From DAOUJI01 sp965219565 (lineage in GTDB: Bacteria; Chloroflexota; Dehalococcoidia; Lucifugimonadales; JAGWBF01), in NCBI GenBank assembly GCA_965219565.1, contig OZ244780.1, positions 1,550,001-1,614,000 on the forward strand: DNA of 64,000 nt. The letters are read 5' to 3'. Position 1 is the first letter of the stretch; each line of letters begins with the position of its first letter. The position numbers and the translations under genes were made by a program. Shown here piece after piece: positions 15,152 through 22,738 of this stretch. The notes under the pieces were generated by a model. The model did not search any database. It was not told the DNA's origin and worked only from the letters and a program-made list of their open reading frames with translations.

Positions 15152-17722
15152 TTGAAACTGAACCCGAAGGAACTTCTGTTTGGAGACGACAGCGGAGAGA
15201 AGACCCCCGTCCTGTTGGCGGTGACGCCGCCCAGGACGGGAGAGCGCACCCTGCTGGGCGTGGAGAACCTTCTCCAGTCCATCGCAGTCCCCGAACCCTT
15301 CTCCCTGGAGCTTGCCGGGACCGCCGACGGCGTGACCCTCATGGCCCGCTGCCTCGACGACCGGGTGGTGCGCGGCCAGATCGCCGCCCACTATCCCCAG
15401 GCCCGCATCCAGGAGGTGCCCGAGGAGGCCGACCCCCTGCGCATGGGCGACGGAGAGCAGGCGTGGTCGATGACCCTGCGGGCCGACGGTCCCGAGTACG
15501 TGCCCCTGAGAGTGTTCAGGGACGACGACCTGCTCGACCCCGGCTCGGACCCCCTCATCGCCCTGCTGGGCGCTCTGACGGCCCTTCGGCCCGGCGAGAG
15601 GACCGTGGCGCGGCTGATGCTGCGCTCCCTCGGCCCCGACTGGTCGCAGCCTCACATGGACAAGGCACACAAGCGTCCCGGCATGGAGCCCAGGGAGCCC
15701 GCCTACACCTACCAGACCAAGCCCCTGCAGATGGACGGCGTGACGATGGCCGTCCTCGGCATCGGGGCGCTGGCGGCCCTGAAGGGCTACCTGTGGGTGC
15801 AGGACGGGGAGATATGGAAGGCGGCGCTTCTCGGCGTTGGCACGGCCCTGGGCCTGCTCGCAGGCGGTTGGGCCTGGCACCGCTGGAAGAAGGCCCGCAA
15901 GCGGGTGGAAGACCCGCTGCTGATACGCGAGAAGGTATCCCGGATCGCCTTCGACGCCGAGCTCCAGGTCGTCGCCGTGCTGCCCGCCGACACGGGGGCG
16001 CAGAGGGCCGCCGAGCTGCTTGAGCCGGTGGCCCTCGCCTACCGCCACTTCGACAACCCCGCGGGGGCGAGGTTCAAGGTGGGGAAGGTGAAGCCGGTCT
16101 TACCCGACCCTTCGAACCTGCACCCCGCAGGCCCCGGCCTGTTCGGGAGGCGCAGCGTCCTGGGAGTCCGCGAGGCGGCGGCCCTGTGGCACCCGCCCGG
16201 AGCGGGCGACGAGACGCCCCTGGTGGAGCGCTCCGGAGCAAGGGGGCTGTCGCCGTCGGCCAGAGGGGTACGCGGAGGCGCGCTGGTGGGAGACACCACG
16301 GCGGGCAAGCCCATGCCCATCCGCTTCCCCGAAGACCTGCTCAGGAGGCACCACCTCTACGTCGCCCGCACCCGCATGGGCAAGTCCACGCTGATGCACC
16401 ACCTCGTCGCCCACAAGATGAAGGAGAAGGCCGAGGGCAGGGACGGCGACGCCATCATCGTCATAGACCCCCACACAGACCTCGTGGCGGGACTGTTGGA
16501 GCACGTGCCGGAGTCCCTCATCGACCGGGTGCGGCTCATCGACCTATCGGACCACACGAGGGCGCCGGGCATCAACCTGCTGGACACCCGCATCTTCGCC
16601 GACCGCGACCGCACCGCCGACTCGGTGGTGCGCGTCGCCAGGGGGCTGTGGGAGCAGTGGGGGCCGAGGATGCAGTCGATCCTGGAGCAGACCGTCAAGA
16701 CGCTCCACGAGGCCAACGAGCACCCCACCACCGACGCCGACGAGCAGCACACCATCCTGGACGGGCTGCGCCTGCTGTCCAACGACCCGTACCGCAACGC
16801 CGTCCTCGCCAAGGTCTCCGACCCCTACCTGTTGGAGTGGTGGACCAGGGACTTCGGCAGCTGGCACCGCCAGTACCGCGCCGAGGCCCTCGCCCCCGTG
16901 CAGACCCGCCTCTCCTACTACGCATCATCGAAGCGGGCGCGGGCCATCCTGGGCCAGCGCCGCTCCACCATCGACCTGCGGGAGACCATCCTCGACGGCG
17001 GAATCCTGCTGGTCTCCACGTCCCAGGGAACGGTGGGCAGGGACGTGGCCGCCCTGGTGGGCGCGTCCCTCCTCAACCTGGTCGATTCGGTCATACGGGA
17101 ACAGGGAAGCGTGGCGCTCCGGGAGCGGCGCGGCGCGCTGGTCGTCGTCGACGAGATGCAGTCGATGCCCGGCGTGGACTACGAGAGCATGTTGTCCGAG
17201 CTGGGCAAGTTCGGCGCTTCCTTCATTCTCGCCACCCAGAGCCTGGCGAAGCTGGACGATCTCTCACGCACCATGCGGGACACCCTGCTCGCCAACGTGG
17301 GCTGCCTGGCCGTCTTCCAGGTTGCCGGGTCCGACGCCCGTCACCTGGTGTGGGAGCTGGGCAAGGACCGGGTGACCGAGGAGGACATCGTGTCGCTCCC
17401 GGTCCACCACTGCTACGTCCGCTCCACCGTGGGCATCGAGCGGATGCCCGCCTTCTCGATGATGGTCAGAAAGCCGGAGGAGGGAGACCCCTCCGTCGCC
17501 GCCCGCATCCGAGGGGCGACCGCCGGGTACACCCTGACGGCCCGGCAGGCGGCCCACGCCGCCGCCGAGGACCTGAAGAAGGTGGAGGAGTTCCGGCAGG
17601 GCCTCGAGGAGCTGAAGAGGGGCGCAGACCCCGCGCCGAAGAATGAGAGCCGCCCCGGCGGGAAACCGGAGCGGAGGAGTCAGCCCGGCAAGCGCCGCAG
17701 GACGAGGGAGGCCGGCGAATGA
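15152..17722 (+). CDS. VirD4/TraG-type coupling protein (T4CP)
   Basis: This 856-residue P-loop protein is expected to deliver the DNA-protein substrate to the secretion channel. Walker A is A-R-T-R-M-G-K-S-T (about 406-414), with I-D-P-H-T-D after it. Walker B is L-V-V-V-D-E-M-Q (about 663-670), followed by I-L-A-T-Q-S-L, the TraG/VirD4 signature. Two membrane helices lie at about 197-217 and 223-244, after an unusually long N-terminal soluble part of 190 residues; classic coupling proteins have them at the extreme N-terminus. The start is TTG with aggaaggag upstream. The gene overlaps the next by 4 bases. Confidence 0.88.
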   Translation: MKLNPKELLFGDDSGEKTPVLLAVTPPRTGERTLLGVENLLQSIAVPEPFSLELAGTADGVTLMARCLDDRVVRGQIAAHYPQARIQEVPEEADPLRMGDGEQAWSMTLRADGPEYVPLRVFRDDDLLDPGSDPLIALLGALTALRPGERTVARLMLRSLGPDWSQPHMDKAHKRPGMEPREPAYTYQTKPLQMDGVTMAVLGIGALAALKGYLWVQDGEIWKAALLGVGTALGLLAGGWAWHRWKKARKRVEDPLLIREKVSRIAFDAELQVVAVLPADTGAQRAAELLEPVALAYRHFDNPAGARFKVGKVKPVLPDPSNLHPAGPGLFGRRSVLGVREAAALWHPPGAGDETPLVERSGARGLSPSARGVRGGALVGDTTAGKPMPIRFPEDLLRRHHLYVARTRMGKSTLMHHLVAHKMKEKAEGRDGDAIIVIDPHTDLVAGLLEHVPESLIDRVRLIDLSDHTRAPGINLLDTRIFADRDRTADSVVRVARGLWEQWGPRMQSILEQTVKTLHEANEHPTTDADEQHTILDGLRLLSNDPYRNAVLAKVSDPYLLEWWTRDFGSWHRQYRAEALAPVQTRLSYYASSKRARAILGQRRSTIDLRETILDGGILLVSTSQGTVGRDVAALVGASLLNLVDSVIREQGSVALRERRGALVVVDEMQSMPGVDYESMLSELGKFGASFILATQSLAKLDDLSRTMRDTLLANVGCLAVFQVAGSDARHLVWELGKDRVTEEDIVSLPVHHCYVRSTVGIERMPAFSMMVRKPEEGDPSVAARIRGATAGYTLTARQAAHAAAEDLKKVEEFRQGLEELKRGADPAPKNESRPGGKPERRSQPGKRRRTREAGE

Positions 17723-19356
17723 GGCCCGGCGGGTGCGAGGGAGATCTGCTCGGCAGGCTGGCGTGGACGCCCCTGCTGGACCGGCTGGAGATGGTCTCCG
17801 TCTCCGGCTGGTCCAGGGCCGCCGTCTACGAGGCGGTCCGCAGGCTGGAGGAGGGCGGCTTCGCCGCCTCCATCCCCCACGCGGCGGAGCTCACGCCCCC
17901 GACCCGGCGCTACTTCCTCACCCCCGGCGGCCTGCGGCGGCTGGCCGAGCACGAGGACATCTCCCTGGACAAGCTGCTGCGCTCGCGCCCCGTCTCGGCC
18001 CAGTGGCGGCGCATCCTGATGGAGCGGCTCGACGCCCTGGCCGTCGTATACCGGCTGGCGTCCAACGTCGCCAACGCCGCCGCCCGCCCCGTGCGCCTGC
18101 GGCTGTACCGGGCCGGACCCCTGGACGCCGCCGTCATGCTCCCCGGCGGCAGGACCGTCGGGATCGTCAGGCAGGGCCTGACCGCCGACCGCTCGGCCTT
18201 CTCCAAGCGCCTGTGGCGGCTCGGCGATGGGCCGCTCCCCGGCGCCGTCCTCGTCCTCGCGTCCGACGAGGTGAGGCTCAGGCACTCCCGCAGGGCGCTG
18301 GCCCGCACCTCCGCGCCCGCGATCCTCGCCCTGGAGCGGGACGCCGTGCTGGCAGGGGCCGACGACCCCGTGTGGCGTCCGACCTCCGGCAACGCCGCCC
18401 TGGACCTGCGCCGAGAGCTCGGGAGGATGCGTCCCGGAGGCGAGCTTCCGTGGGAGCCCCCCCTCTCGCGTGCGACCGTCCCCGGCGACGTCGCCCCGGA
18501 CGCCGACCACGCGCTGCCCGCCATCCTCAAACCCGCCGAGAAGCGCGCCCTCGACCTGCTGGCCGACTGGCCCTGGATATTGCAGAGGGACATGGCCGGA
18601 CTGATGGGCATCTCGGAGACCCGGGCCTCCCGGCTCACGAACCCCCTGGAGGGGTTCGGCCTTGTCGCCAGACCCGTCGAGGGGACCGGACGACTCGCCC
18701 TCACCGACCGGGGGCTGGCGATGGTGGCCCGCAGGGACCGCGCCTCCGTGGGCGTGGCCCGCAAGCGTTGGAGCGTCGCGCCCATAGACCCCGAAGGCCC
18801 CTATGACTGGCGCAACGTGACGGGCGGCAGGAGCAGGCAGCTGCTCAGGAACATCGAGCACACCGCCGCCGTCCACGGCTTCATGGCCGCGCTGGCCCGC
18901 CAGTCCCAGACCCTGGGATGGGAGACGACGCAGCTCGACCCGCCCCACCGGGCCTCCCGGCGCTTCCGCCACGGCGACACGATGCGCTCCGTCAGCCCCG
19001 ACGCCTTCGGCGTCCTGCGGCGAGGCCCCGTGACCTGGCCCTTCTTCCTGGAGTGGGAGCGGCGCGCCGTGCGGCCATCAACCATGTCGGAGCGCCTCGC
19101 CCCCTACCTGCGCTACTACTCGTCGCACCGGCCCACAGACGACCACGGCACGCAGCCCGCCGTCCTGGTCGTCTTCGACGACGACATCGCCGCCACCCAC
19201 TTCTTGGAAGTGGCCCGGAGGGAGACGGCGCGGACCGGCGTGACGGTCCCCCTGTGGGTCTCCCACGGAGAGGCAATCGACGCCCTGGGTCCGCTGGGAC
19301 GCGCCTGGCGAACCCCCGGAGACTGGGAGCCGGCCCACCTGCCCCTGGGCAGATGA
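17719..19356 (+). CDS. Replication-relaxation family protein
   Basis: The 545-residue protein starts in an ATGA overlap with the coupling protein gene, implying coupled translation. It shows two winged-helix regions (about 20-75 and 270-340). Its C-terminal domain contains W-P-F-F-L-E-W-E-R-R-A-V followed by L-A-P-Y-L-R-Y-Y, the pattern of the Replic_Relax family (F-x-L-E-x-D-R-G-T then K-x-x-x-Y), which is found on plasmids and conjugative elements and has a nuclease-like fold. Since no canonical relaxase is visible in the window, this protein is the best candidate for DNA processing at transfer. That role is inferred. Confidence 0.75.
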   Translation: MRPGGCEGDLLGRLAWTPLLDRLEMVSVSGWSRAAVYEAVRRLEEGGFAASIPHAAELTPPTRRYFLTPGGLRRLAEHEDISLDKLLRSRPVSAQWRRILMERLDALAVVYRLASNVANAAARPVRLRLYRAGPLDAAVMLPGGRTVGIVRQGLTADRSAFSKRLWRLGDGPLPGAVLVLASDEVRLRHSRRALARTSAPAILALERDAVLAGADDPVWRPTSGNAALDLRRELGRMRPGGELPWEPPLSRATVPGDVAPDADHALPAILKPAEKRALDLLADWPWILQRDMAGLMGISETRASRLTNPLEGFGLVARPVEGTGRLALTDRGLAMVARRDRASVGVARKRWSVAPIDPEGPYDWRNVTGGRSRQLLRNIEHTAAVHGFMAALARQSQTLGWETTQLDPPHRASRRFRHGDTMRSVSPDAFGVLRRGPVTWPFFLEWERRAVRPSTMSERLAPYLRYYSSHRPTDDHGTQPAVLVVFDDDIAATHFLEVARRETARTGVTVPLWVSHGEAIDALGPLGRAWRTPGDWEPAHLPLGR

Positions 19357-19371
19357 ACAGCGACTGAAACC

Positions 19372-19404
19372 GAGGGGAGCGTGAGCCTCTGAGCCGCTCC
19401 CCTC
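19372..19404 (+). terminator. Hairpin after the secretion operon
   Basis: A perfect 10-bp stem (gaggggagcg at 19372-19381 with cgctcccctc at 19395-19404) lies 16 bases after the stop of the replication-relaxation gene and before the HTH cassette. No T-run follows. It may end or attenuate transcription of the transfer operon. Confidence 0.45.
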
Positions 19405-19420
19405 CCGATGGGAGAGAGCC

Positions 19421-19705
19421 ATGTCTAACCATACCGACAGACCGAAAGGCCCCCGGAGGCGTCGAGGACGGACCGTCGTCCGGCTCGACTCGGCGGCCGT
19501 CTGGAGGCGGCTGGCCCTGCTCAACCGCTCCCAGAACTGGCTCGCCAGGGAGATGGGGGTCAGCCCCGGATACATCTCAAAGCTGGTCAACGAAGGGCGC
19601 GCGCCCTCGGGACGCATCCGCAGACGGATGCTCAAGGCCCTCGGTCTGAACGAGTTTCACCAACTTTTTAGATTGGAGGTAAGAGATGAAGAACCGAAAC
19701 TCTGA
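19421..19705 (+). CDS. XRE-type HTH regulator
   Basis: This 94-residue protein has a basic N-terminus (P-R-R-R-R-G-R) and an HTH with W-L-A-R-E-M-G-V-S-P-G-Y-I-S-K-L-V-N at about residues 40-60. It is close to the single units of the four-HTH protein at 5143-6255. The ATG at 19421 has gggagaga just before it. The gene overlaps the next one by 20 bases and is the first of three small regulators after the transfer operon; autoregulation or control of the operon is likely but not shown. Confidence 0.7.
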   Translation: MSNHTDRPKGPRRRRGRTVVRLDSAAVWRRLALLNRSQNWLAREMGVSPGYISKLVNEGRAPSGRIRRRMLKALGLNEFHQLFRLEVRDEEPKL

Positions 19706-19898
19706 ACCCCGTTTCGACGGGCAGACCGAACCGAGCGGCGCGCTGCCGCAGGACCTCAAGGACCGCCTCCGCCGGTTCAGGGAGACCAGCGGCCTCACCT
19801 GGAGCGCCCTGGCCCGGACCATCGACGTGGACCGCAGGCTGGTGCGCCGGTGGCGCAAGGGGGGCGTCGTGCCCCCCGGCCGGATCGGAGGTGAGTGA
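19686..19898 (+). CDS. Small HTH protein, family member A
   Basis: The 70-residue protein contains L-P-Q-D-L-K-D-R-L-R-R-F-R-E-T-S-G-L-T-W and V-R-R-W-R-K, the same pattern as the proteins at 2789 and 19898. The fold is probably a short Cro-like or homeodomain-like HTH. The start has ggaggt ideally placed. The stop overlaps the next start by one base. It ends shortly after the recognition helix and lacks the C-terminal extension of its neighbour. Confidence 0.65.
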   Translation: MKNRNSEPRFDGQTEPSGALPQDLKDRLRRFRETSGLTWSALARTIDVDRRLVRRWRKGGVVPPGRIGGE

Positions 19899-20236
19899 TG
19901 TCGCTCCGCAACGCCGGACCAAGTTTCGACCGGCGCAACGACAGGAGCCGCCTCGGAGGCCGCGTGCTTCCGTACCAGAGCGGCGAGCTGCCGGAGGACT
20001 TCGCCGACCGCCTCGTCCGCCTCAAGGAGGCCAGCGGCCTCACCTGGAGCGCCTTCTCCCAGGCCGTCGGCGCCGACCGTAAGCAGGTGCGCCGGTGGCG
20101 CAAGGAGGGCGTCAAGCCCTCCGGGGGAGCCTACCACTCCCTCGTCCGCTTCGCGGGCGGCATCCCCGGCGGCATGGAGATCCTCGTGGGCGAGAGCCAC
20201 CAGATGACCTTCTGGGACGAGCAGACGGAGAGCTAG
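19898..20236 (+). CDS. Small HTH protein, family member B
   Basis: The 112-residue protein repeats the pattern of its upstream neighbour (L-P-E-D-F-A-D-R-L-V-R-L-K-E-A-S-G-L-T-W, then V-R-R-W-R-K) and adds a C-terminal domain of about 45 residues. The two genes look like a tandem duplication. The ATG at 19898 is preceded by ggagg at 6 bases; a GTG at 19895 is possible. A DNA-binding regulator is inferred. Confidence 0.65.
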   Translation: MSLRNAGPSFDRRNDRSRLGGRVLPYQSGELPEDFADRLVRLKEASGLTWSAFSQAVGADRKQVRRWRKEGVKPSGGAYHSLVRFAGGIPGGMEILVGESHQMTFWDEQTES

Positions 20237-20307
20237 AACCAACACACCGTGCCGTCGGCGTTATCCCGGTCCGTCCGCGCCGGCGGCCAATCACCAGACC
20301 AGGCGAT

Positions 20308-20517
20308 ATGGAAGACGACACGAGAAGGAAATCACGCAAGAGGCCCGCGAGAGACGGCCCGGAGATACGGGTGGTCGGCATCGACGTCAGACCCGCGCCC
20401 GACGCCCAGGCGCGGCTCCGCCGCCTCTTCACCATCCTGGCCGATCTGGCCGAGGACGACCCGCCTCCGCCCGGCCCGGACCCGTCGCCGCACGACGGCG
20501 GCGAGGAGGAACGCTGA
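20308..20517 (+). CDS. Short charged protein of unknown function
   Basis: This 69-residue ORF encodes a basic N-terminus, a central helical segment (A-R-L-R-R-L-F-T-I-L-A-D-L-A) and an acidic Pro/Asp-rich end. No domain is recognised. Its stop overlaps the start of the PP-loop gene (tgatg), which suggests translational coupling. The Shine-Dalgarno signal is weak. It might be an accessory to the PP-loop protein. Confidence 0.45.
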   Translation: MEDDTRRKSRKRPARDGPEIRVVGIDVRPAPDAQARLRRLFTILADLAEDDPPPPGPDPSPHDGGEEER

Positions 20518-21350
20518 TGTCTTACCCCACGCTGACCGTCATCAGCCTCGGCGGGGGCGTCCAGTCCACCGTCATGGCGCTCATGGCGAGCAAGGGGGCG
20601 TTCGACCGCACCCCCGACTGCGCCATCTTCGCCGACACCCGTTGGGAGCCGCCCAGCATCTACGAGCATCTGGCGTGGCTCAAAGACCGCCTGAGCTTCC
20701 CCCTGTACGTCGTGGACAACGGACGCAGCCTCCGCGAGGACGTGAAGGCCCTCACCAACCACTCCGGCTCCCGCAGATATGTGGACATACCCGTCTACCT
20801 CAAGGGGAGCGACGGAGAGGGCGACGGCATCGGCAGACGCCAGTGCACCGACAACTACAAGATCAGGCCCATCCGCCGAAGGATACGGGAGATGCTGGGG
20901 TTGCGGCCCCGGCAGCGCGTCCCCAACGGAACCACCGTCGAGCTGTGGCTGGGCATATCCACCGACGAGGCCATACGCATGAATACTTCCCGCGACCGCT
21001 GGATGACGAACCGCTACCCGCTCATCGAAGCGGGCCTGTCCCGAAGCGACTGCGCCGACTGGTGGGCCGCCCGCTACGACAGGCCCCTGGAACGCTCAGC
21101 CTGCGTCGCCTGCCCCTTCCAGTCCCGCCACAGGTGGGTGGAGACCAAGCGCCGGTGGCCGGAGCTGTTCGCCGAGACGGTTCAGATTGACGCGAACATG
21201 CGGGGCGGGCTGGCATTCGCCAAGGAGCCTTATCTTCACTCGCTGCGAATGCCCCTGGCCCAGGCTGTGGCGATTGACGAGGCTGAGATGGGAACGGACG
21301 GAGAGCGAGACGGGTTCGGCAACGAGTGCGAGGGACACTGTGGAGTCTGA
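20517..21350 (+). CDS. PP-loop protein of the PAPS-reductase-like family
   Basis: The 277-residue protein starts with S-L-G-G-G-V-Q-S-T, the PP-loop of adenine-nucleotide alpha hydrolases (residues about 10-18). Downstream are R-R-Q-C-T-D-N-Y-K-I-R-P-I, typical of PAPS-reductase-like proteins, and Cys pairs C-V-A-C-P and C-E-G-H-C that could bind metal or an iron-sulfur centre. Stand-alone members occur in phages and mobile elements; DndC of DNA phosphorothioation is a distant relative. The substrate is unknown. A gaggagg signal precedes the start. It sits directly before a PDDEXK nuclease gene, so a shared role in DNA modification or defence is possible but unproven. Confidence 0.75.
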   Translation: MSYPTLTVISLGGGVQSTVMALMASKGAFDRTPDCAIFADTRWEPPSIYEHLAWLKDRLSFPLYVVDNGRSLREDVKALTNHSGSRRYVDIPVYLKGSDGEGDGIGRRQCTDNYKIRPIRRRIREMLGLRPRQRVPNGTTVELWLGISTDEAIRMNTSRDRWMTNRYPLIEAGLSRSDCADWWAARYDRPLERSACVACPFQSRHRWVETKRRWPELFAETVQIDANMRGGLAFAKEPYLHSLRMPLAQAVAIDEAEMGTDGERDGFGNECEGHCGV

Positions 21351-21402
21351 GCGGGGCCGCCGACAGGCGAGCGATATGCCGGATAGAGAGGAGCGGCGAA
21401 TC

Positions 21403-22557
21403 GTGAGGAAGACGGCGACGACCGGCGCGCTGGACGCTCCGTACAGGTCCGTCTTCGGAGACGTGTCGAAGATCATCGACGCGGCCAGGGAGTCGGCCGC
21501 CCGCTCGGTGAACGCCGCCATGACCGCCGCCTACTGGCTGGTCGGGCGCCGCATCGTCGAGTTCGAGCAGTCGGGAGAAGACAGGGCCGAGTACGGAGCG
21601 GCGCTCATCGAAAGGCTGGCCGAGGACCTGACCGGGCGGTTCGGACGCGGTTTCTCCCTCCAGAACATCTACAGAATGCGCCTCTTCTACCTCGCGTTCC
21701 CGCCCGACCGGATTCTCTCGACACTGTCGGGAAAATCGGCTCCACCCCATCGACGGAGGATTCTCCCGACGCCGTCGGGAGAATTCAAGACCGCCTCAGA
21801 CGGCGTGGGGTTCGACGACCTGATGACGGCCTTCCCGCTGCCCTGGTCCGCCTACGTGCGGCTGCTGTCGGTCAGCGACGACAGCGCCCGAGAGTTCTAC
21901 GAGACCGAGGCGCTCCGGGGCGGATGGTCGGTGCGCCAGCTCGACCGGCAGATAGGCTCCCAGTTCTACGAGCGCAGCGCCCTGTCCAAGAACAAGGCCG
22001 CCATGCTGACGAGTGGGCGGACACCCCGCCCCAAAGACCTCGTACGGCCCGAGGAGCAAGTCAAGGACCCCTTCGTCCTGGAGTTCCTCGACCTGAAGGA
22101 CGAGTACTCGGAGAGCGATCTCGAAGACGCACTCATCCGGCACCTGGAGACCTTCCTCATGGAAATGGGAGACGACTTCTGCTTCATGGGCAGACAGAGG
22201 AGGCTGCGCGTCGGCAACAGGTGGTACCGGGTGGACCTGCTGTTCTACCACCGGAGCCTGAGATGTCTCGTGGTCATCGACCTGAAGGTCGGCGGCTTCA
22301 CCCACGCCGACGCCGGGCAGATGCACTTCTACCTGAACTACGCGCGGGAGCACTGGATGCGCGAGGGCGAGAACCCGCCCGTCGGCCTGATCCTCTGCTC
22401 GGAGAAGGACGAGGCACTGGCGCAGTACGCCCTTGAGGGGCTGTCCAACAACGTGCTGGCCGCCGAGTACCGCATCGCCCTGCCCGACGAGACGGTCCTG
22501 GCGGCGGAGCTTGACCGGACGAGGCAGACGATGGAGCAACGCACGGACCCGCTTTGA
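21403..22557 (+). CDS. DUF1016/YhcG-family PDDEXK nuclease
   Basis: The 384-residue protein has the DUF1016 N-terminal helical domain (A-Y-W-L-V-G-R-x-I-V-E-x-E-Q) and a C-terminal PDDEXK nuclease domain with W-Y-R-V-D-L-L-F-Y-H and V-V-I-D-L-K-V-G, giving the D and D-x-K catalytic residues. Family members occur near restriction systems and mobile elements and are suspected defence or maintenance nucleases. GTG at 21403 has agaggag 9 bases upstream; ATG at 21376 is an in-frame alternative. The linker between domains is encoded by two related palindromic sequences (21712-21784). Confidence 0.85.
   Translation: MRKTATTGALDAPYRSVFGDVSKIIDAARESAARSVNAAMTAAYWLVGRRIVEFEQSGEDRAEYGAALIERLAEDLTGRFGRGFSLQNIYRMRLFYLAFPPDRILSTLSGKSAPPHRRRILPTPSGEFKTASDGVGFDDLMTAFPLPWSAYVRLLSVSDDSAREFYETEALRGGWSVRQLDRQIGSQFYERSALSKNKAAMLTSGRTPRPKDLVRPEEQVKDPFVLEFLDLKDEYSESDLEDALIRHLETFLMEMGDDFCFMGRQRRLRVGNRWYRVDLLFYHRSLRCLVVIDLKVGGFTHADAGQMHFYLNYAREHWMREGENPPVGLILCSEKDEALAQYALEGLSNNVLAAEYRIALPDETVLAAELDRTRQTMEQRTDPL
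21712..21784 (+). repeat. Two related palindromes inside the nuclease gene
   Basis: attctcccgac at 21760-21770 pairs perfectly with 21774-21784 around gcc. An imperfect version, attctctcgac at 21712-21722 with 21726-21736, lies 48 bp upstream. Both encode an R-I-L-x-T-x-S-G peptide. They fall in the variable interdomain region of the family. Confidence 0.7.
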
Positions 22558-22583
22558 CGGCCCCCTGTTCAACGCGGTAAAAT
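22554..22583 (+). promoter_or_regulatory. Sigma70-type promoter upstream of hairpin unit and recombinase
   Basis: The -35 box TTGACG (22554-22559) and -10 box TAAAAT (22578-22583) are separated by 18 bases. The -35 overlaps the stop codon of the nuclease gene. Transcription would begin near 22590, just before the first hairpin. Confidence 0.55.
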
Positions 22584-22589
22584 GGTGGT

Positions 22590-22710
22590 CACAAAGTTGG
22601 CCCGGCGATGCTGTAAACATCCCGGGCCGTGGCGCCACCTGCGCGAACAGGTGATGCGAGGCAATTGTACTACTCGCAGACCCGCTCCGACAGGAGGCGG
22701 GTCTTTTTTT
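22590..22710 (+). ncRNA. Candidate structured small RNA or leader (alternatively attP)
   Basis: Between a promoter and an intrinsic terminator lie three further stems. Stem 1 is 22599-22628, 11 bp with one bulge and loop ctgtaaa. Stem 2 is cacctg/caggtg (22636-22653). Stem 3 is tgcgag/ctcgca (22655-22678). The terminator is at 22679-22710. No ORF of useful length fits. The arrangement suggests a discrete RNA of about 120 nt or an attenuated leader for the recombinase gene 29 bases downstream. Serine recombinase attP sites are also short, imperfectly palindromic and next to the gene, so stem 1 could be the attachment site instead. Confidence 0.5.
22679..22710 (+). terminator. Intrinsic terminator
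   Basis: A GC-rich stem (gacccgctcc with ggaggcgggtc, one bulge, loop gaca) is followed directly by seven T residues. It lies between the nuclease gene and the recombinase gene. Confidence 0.85.
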
Positions 22711-22738
22711 GTTTCAGGAGATTACAGAGGAGGAAATC

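Noticed and set aside
16186..17646. Long rightward frame inside the coupling protein gene
   Set aside because: It is a shadow of the real VirD4-type frame, with no domain and Arg/Pro/Gly bias.
22599..22678. Stem-rich segment considered as a tRNA
   Set aside because: No T-loop consensus (ttcgaat), no cloverleaf of correct arm lengths and no anticodon arm could be assembled.
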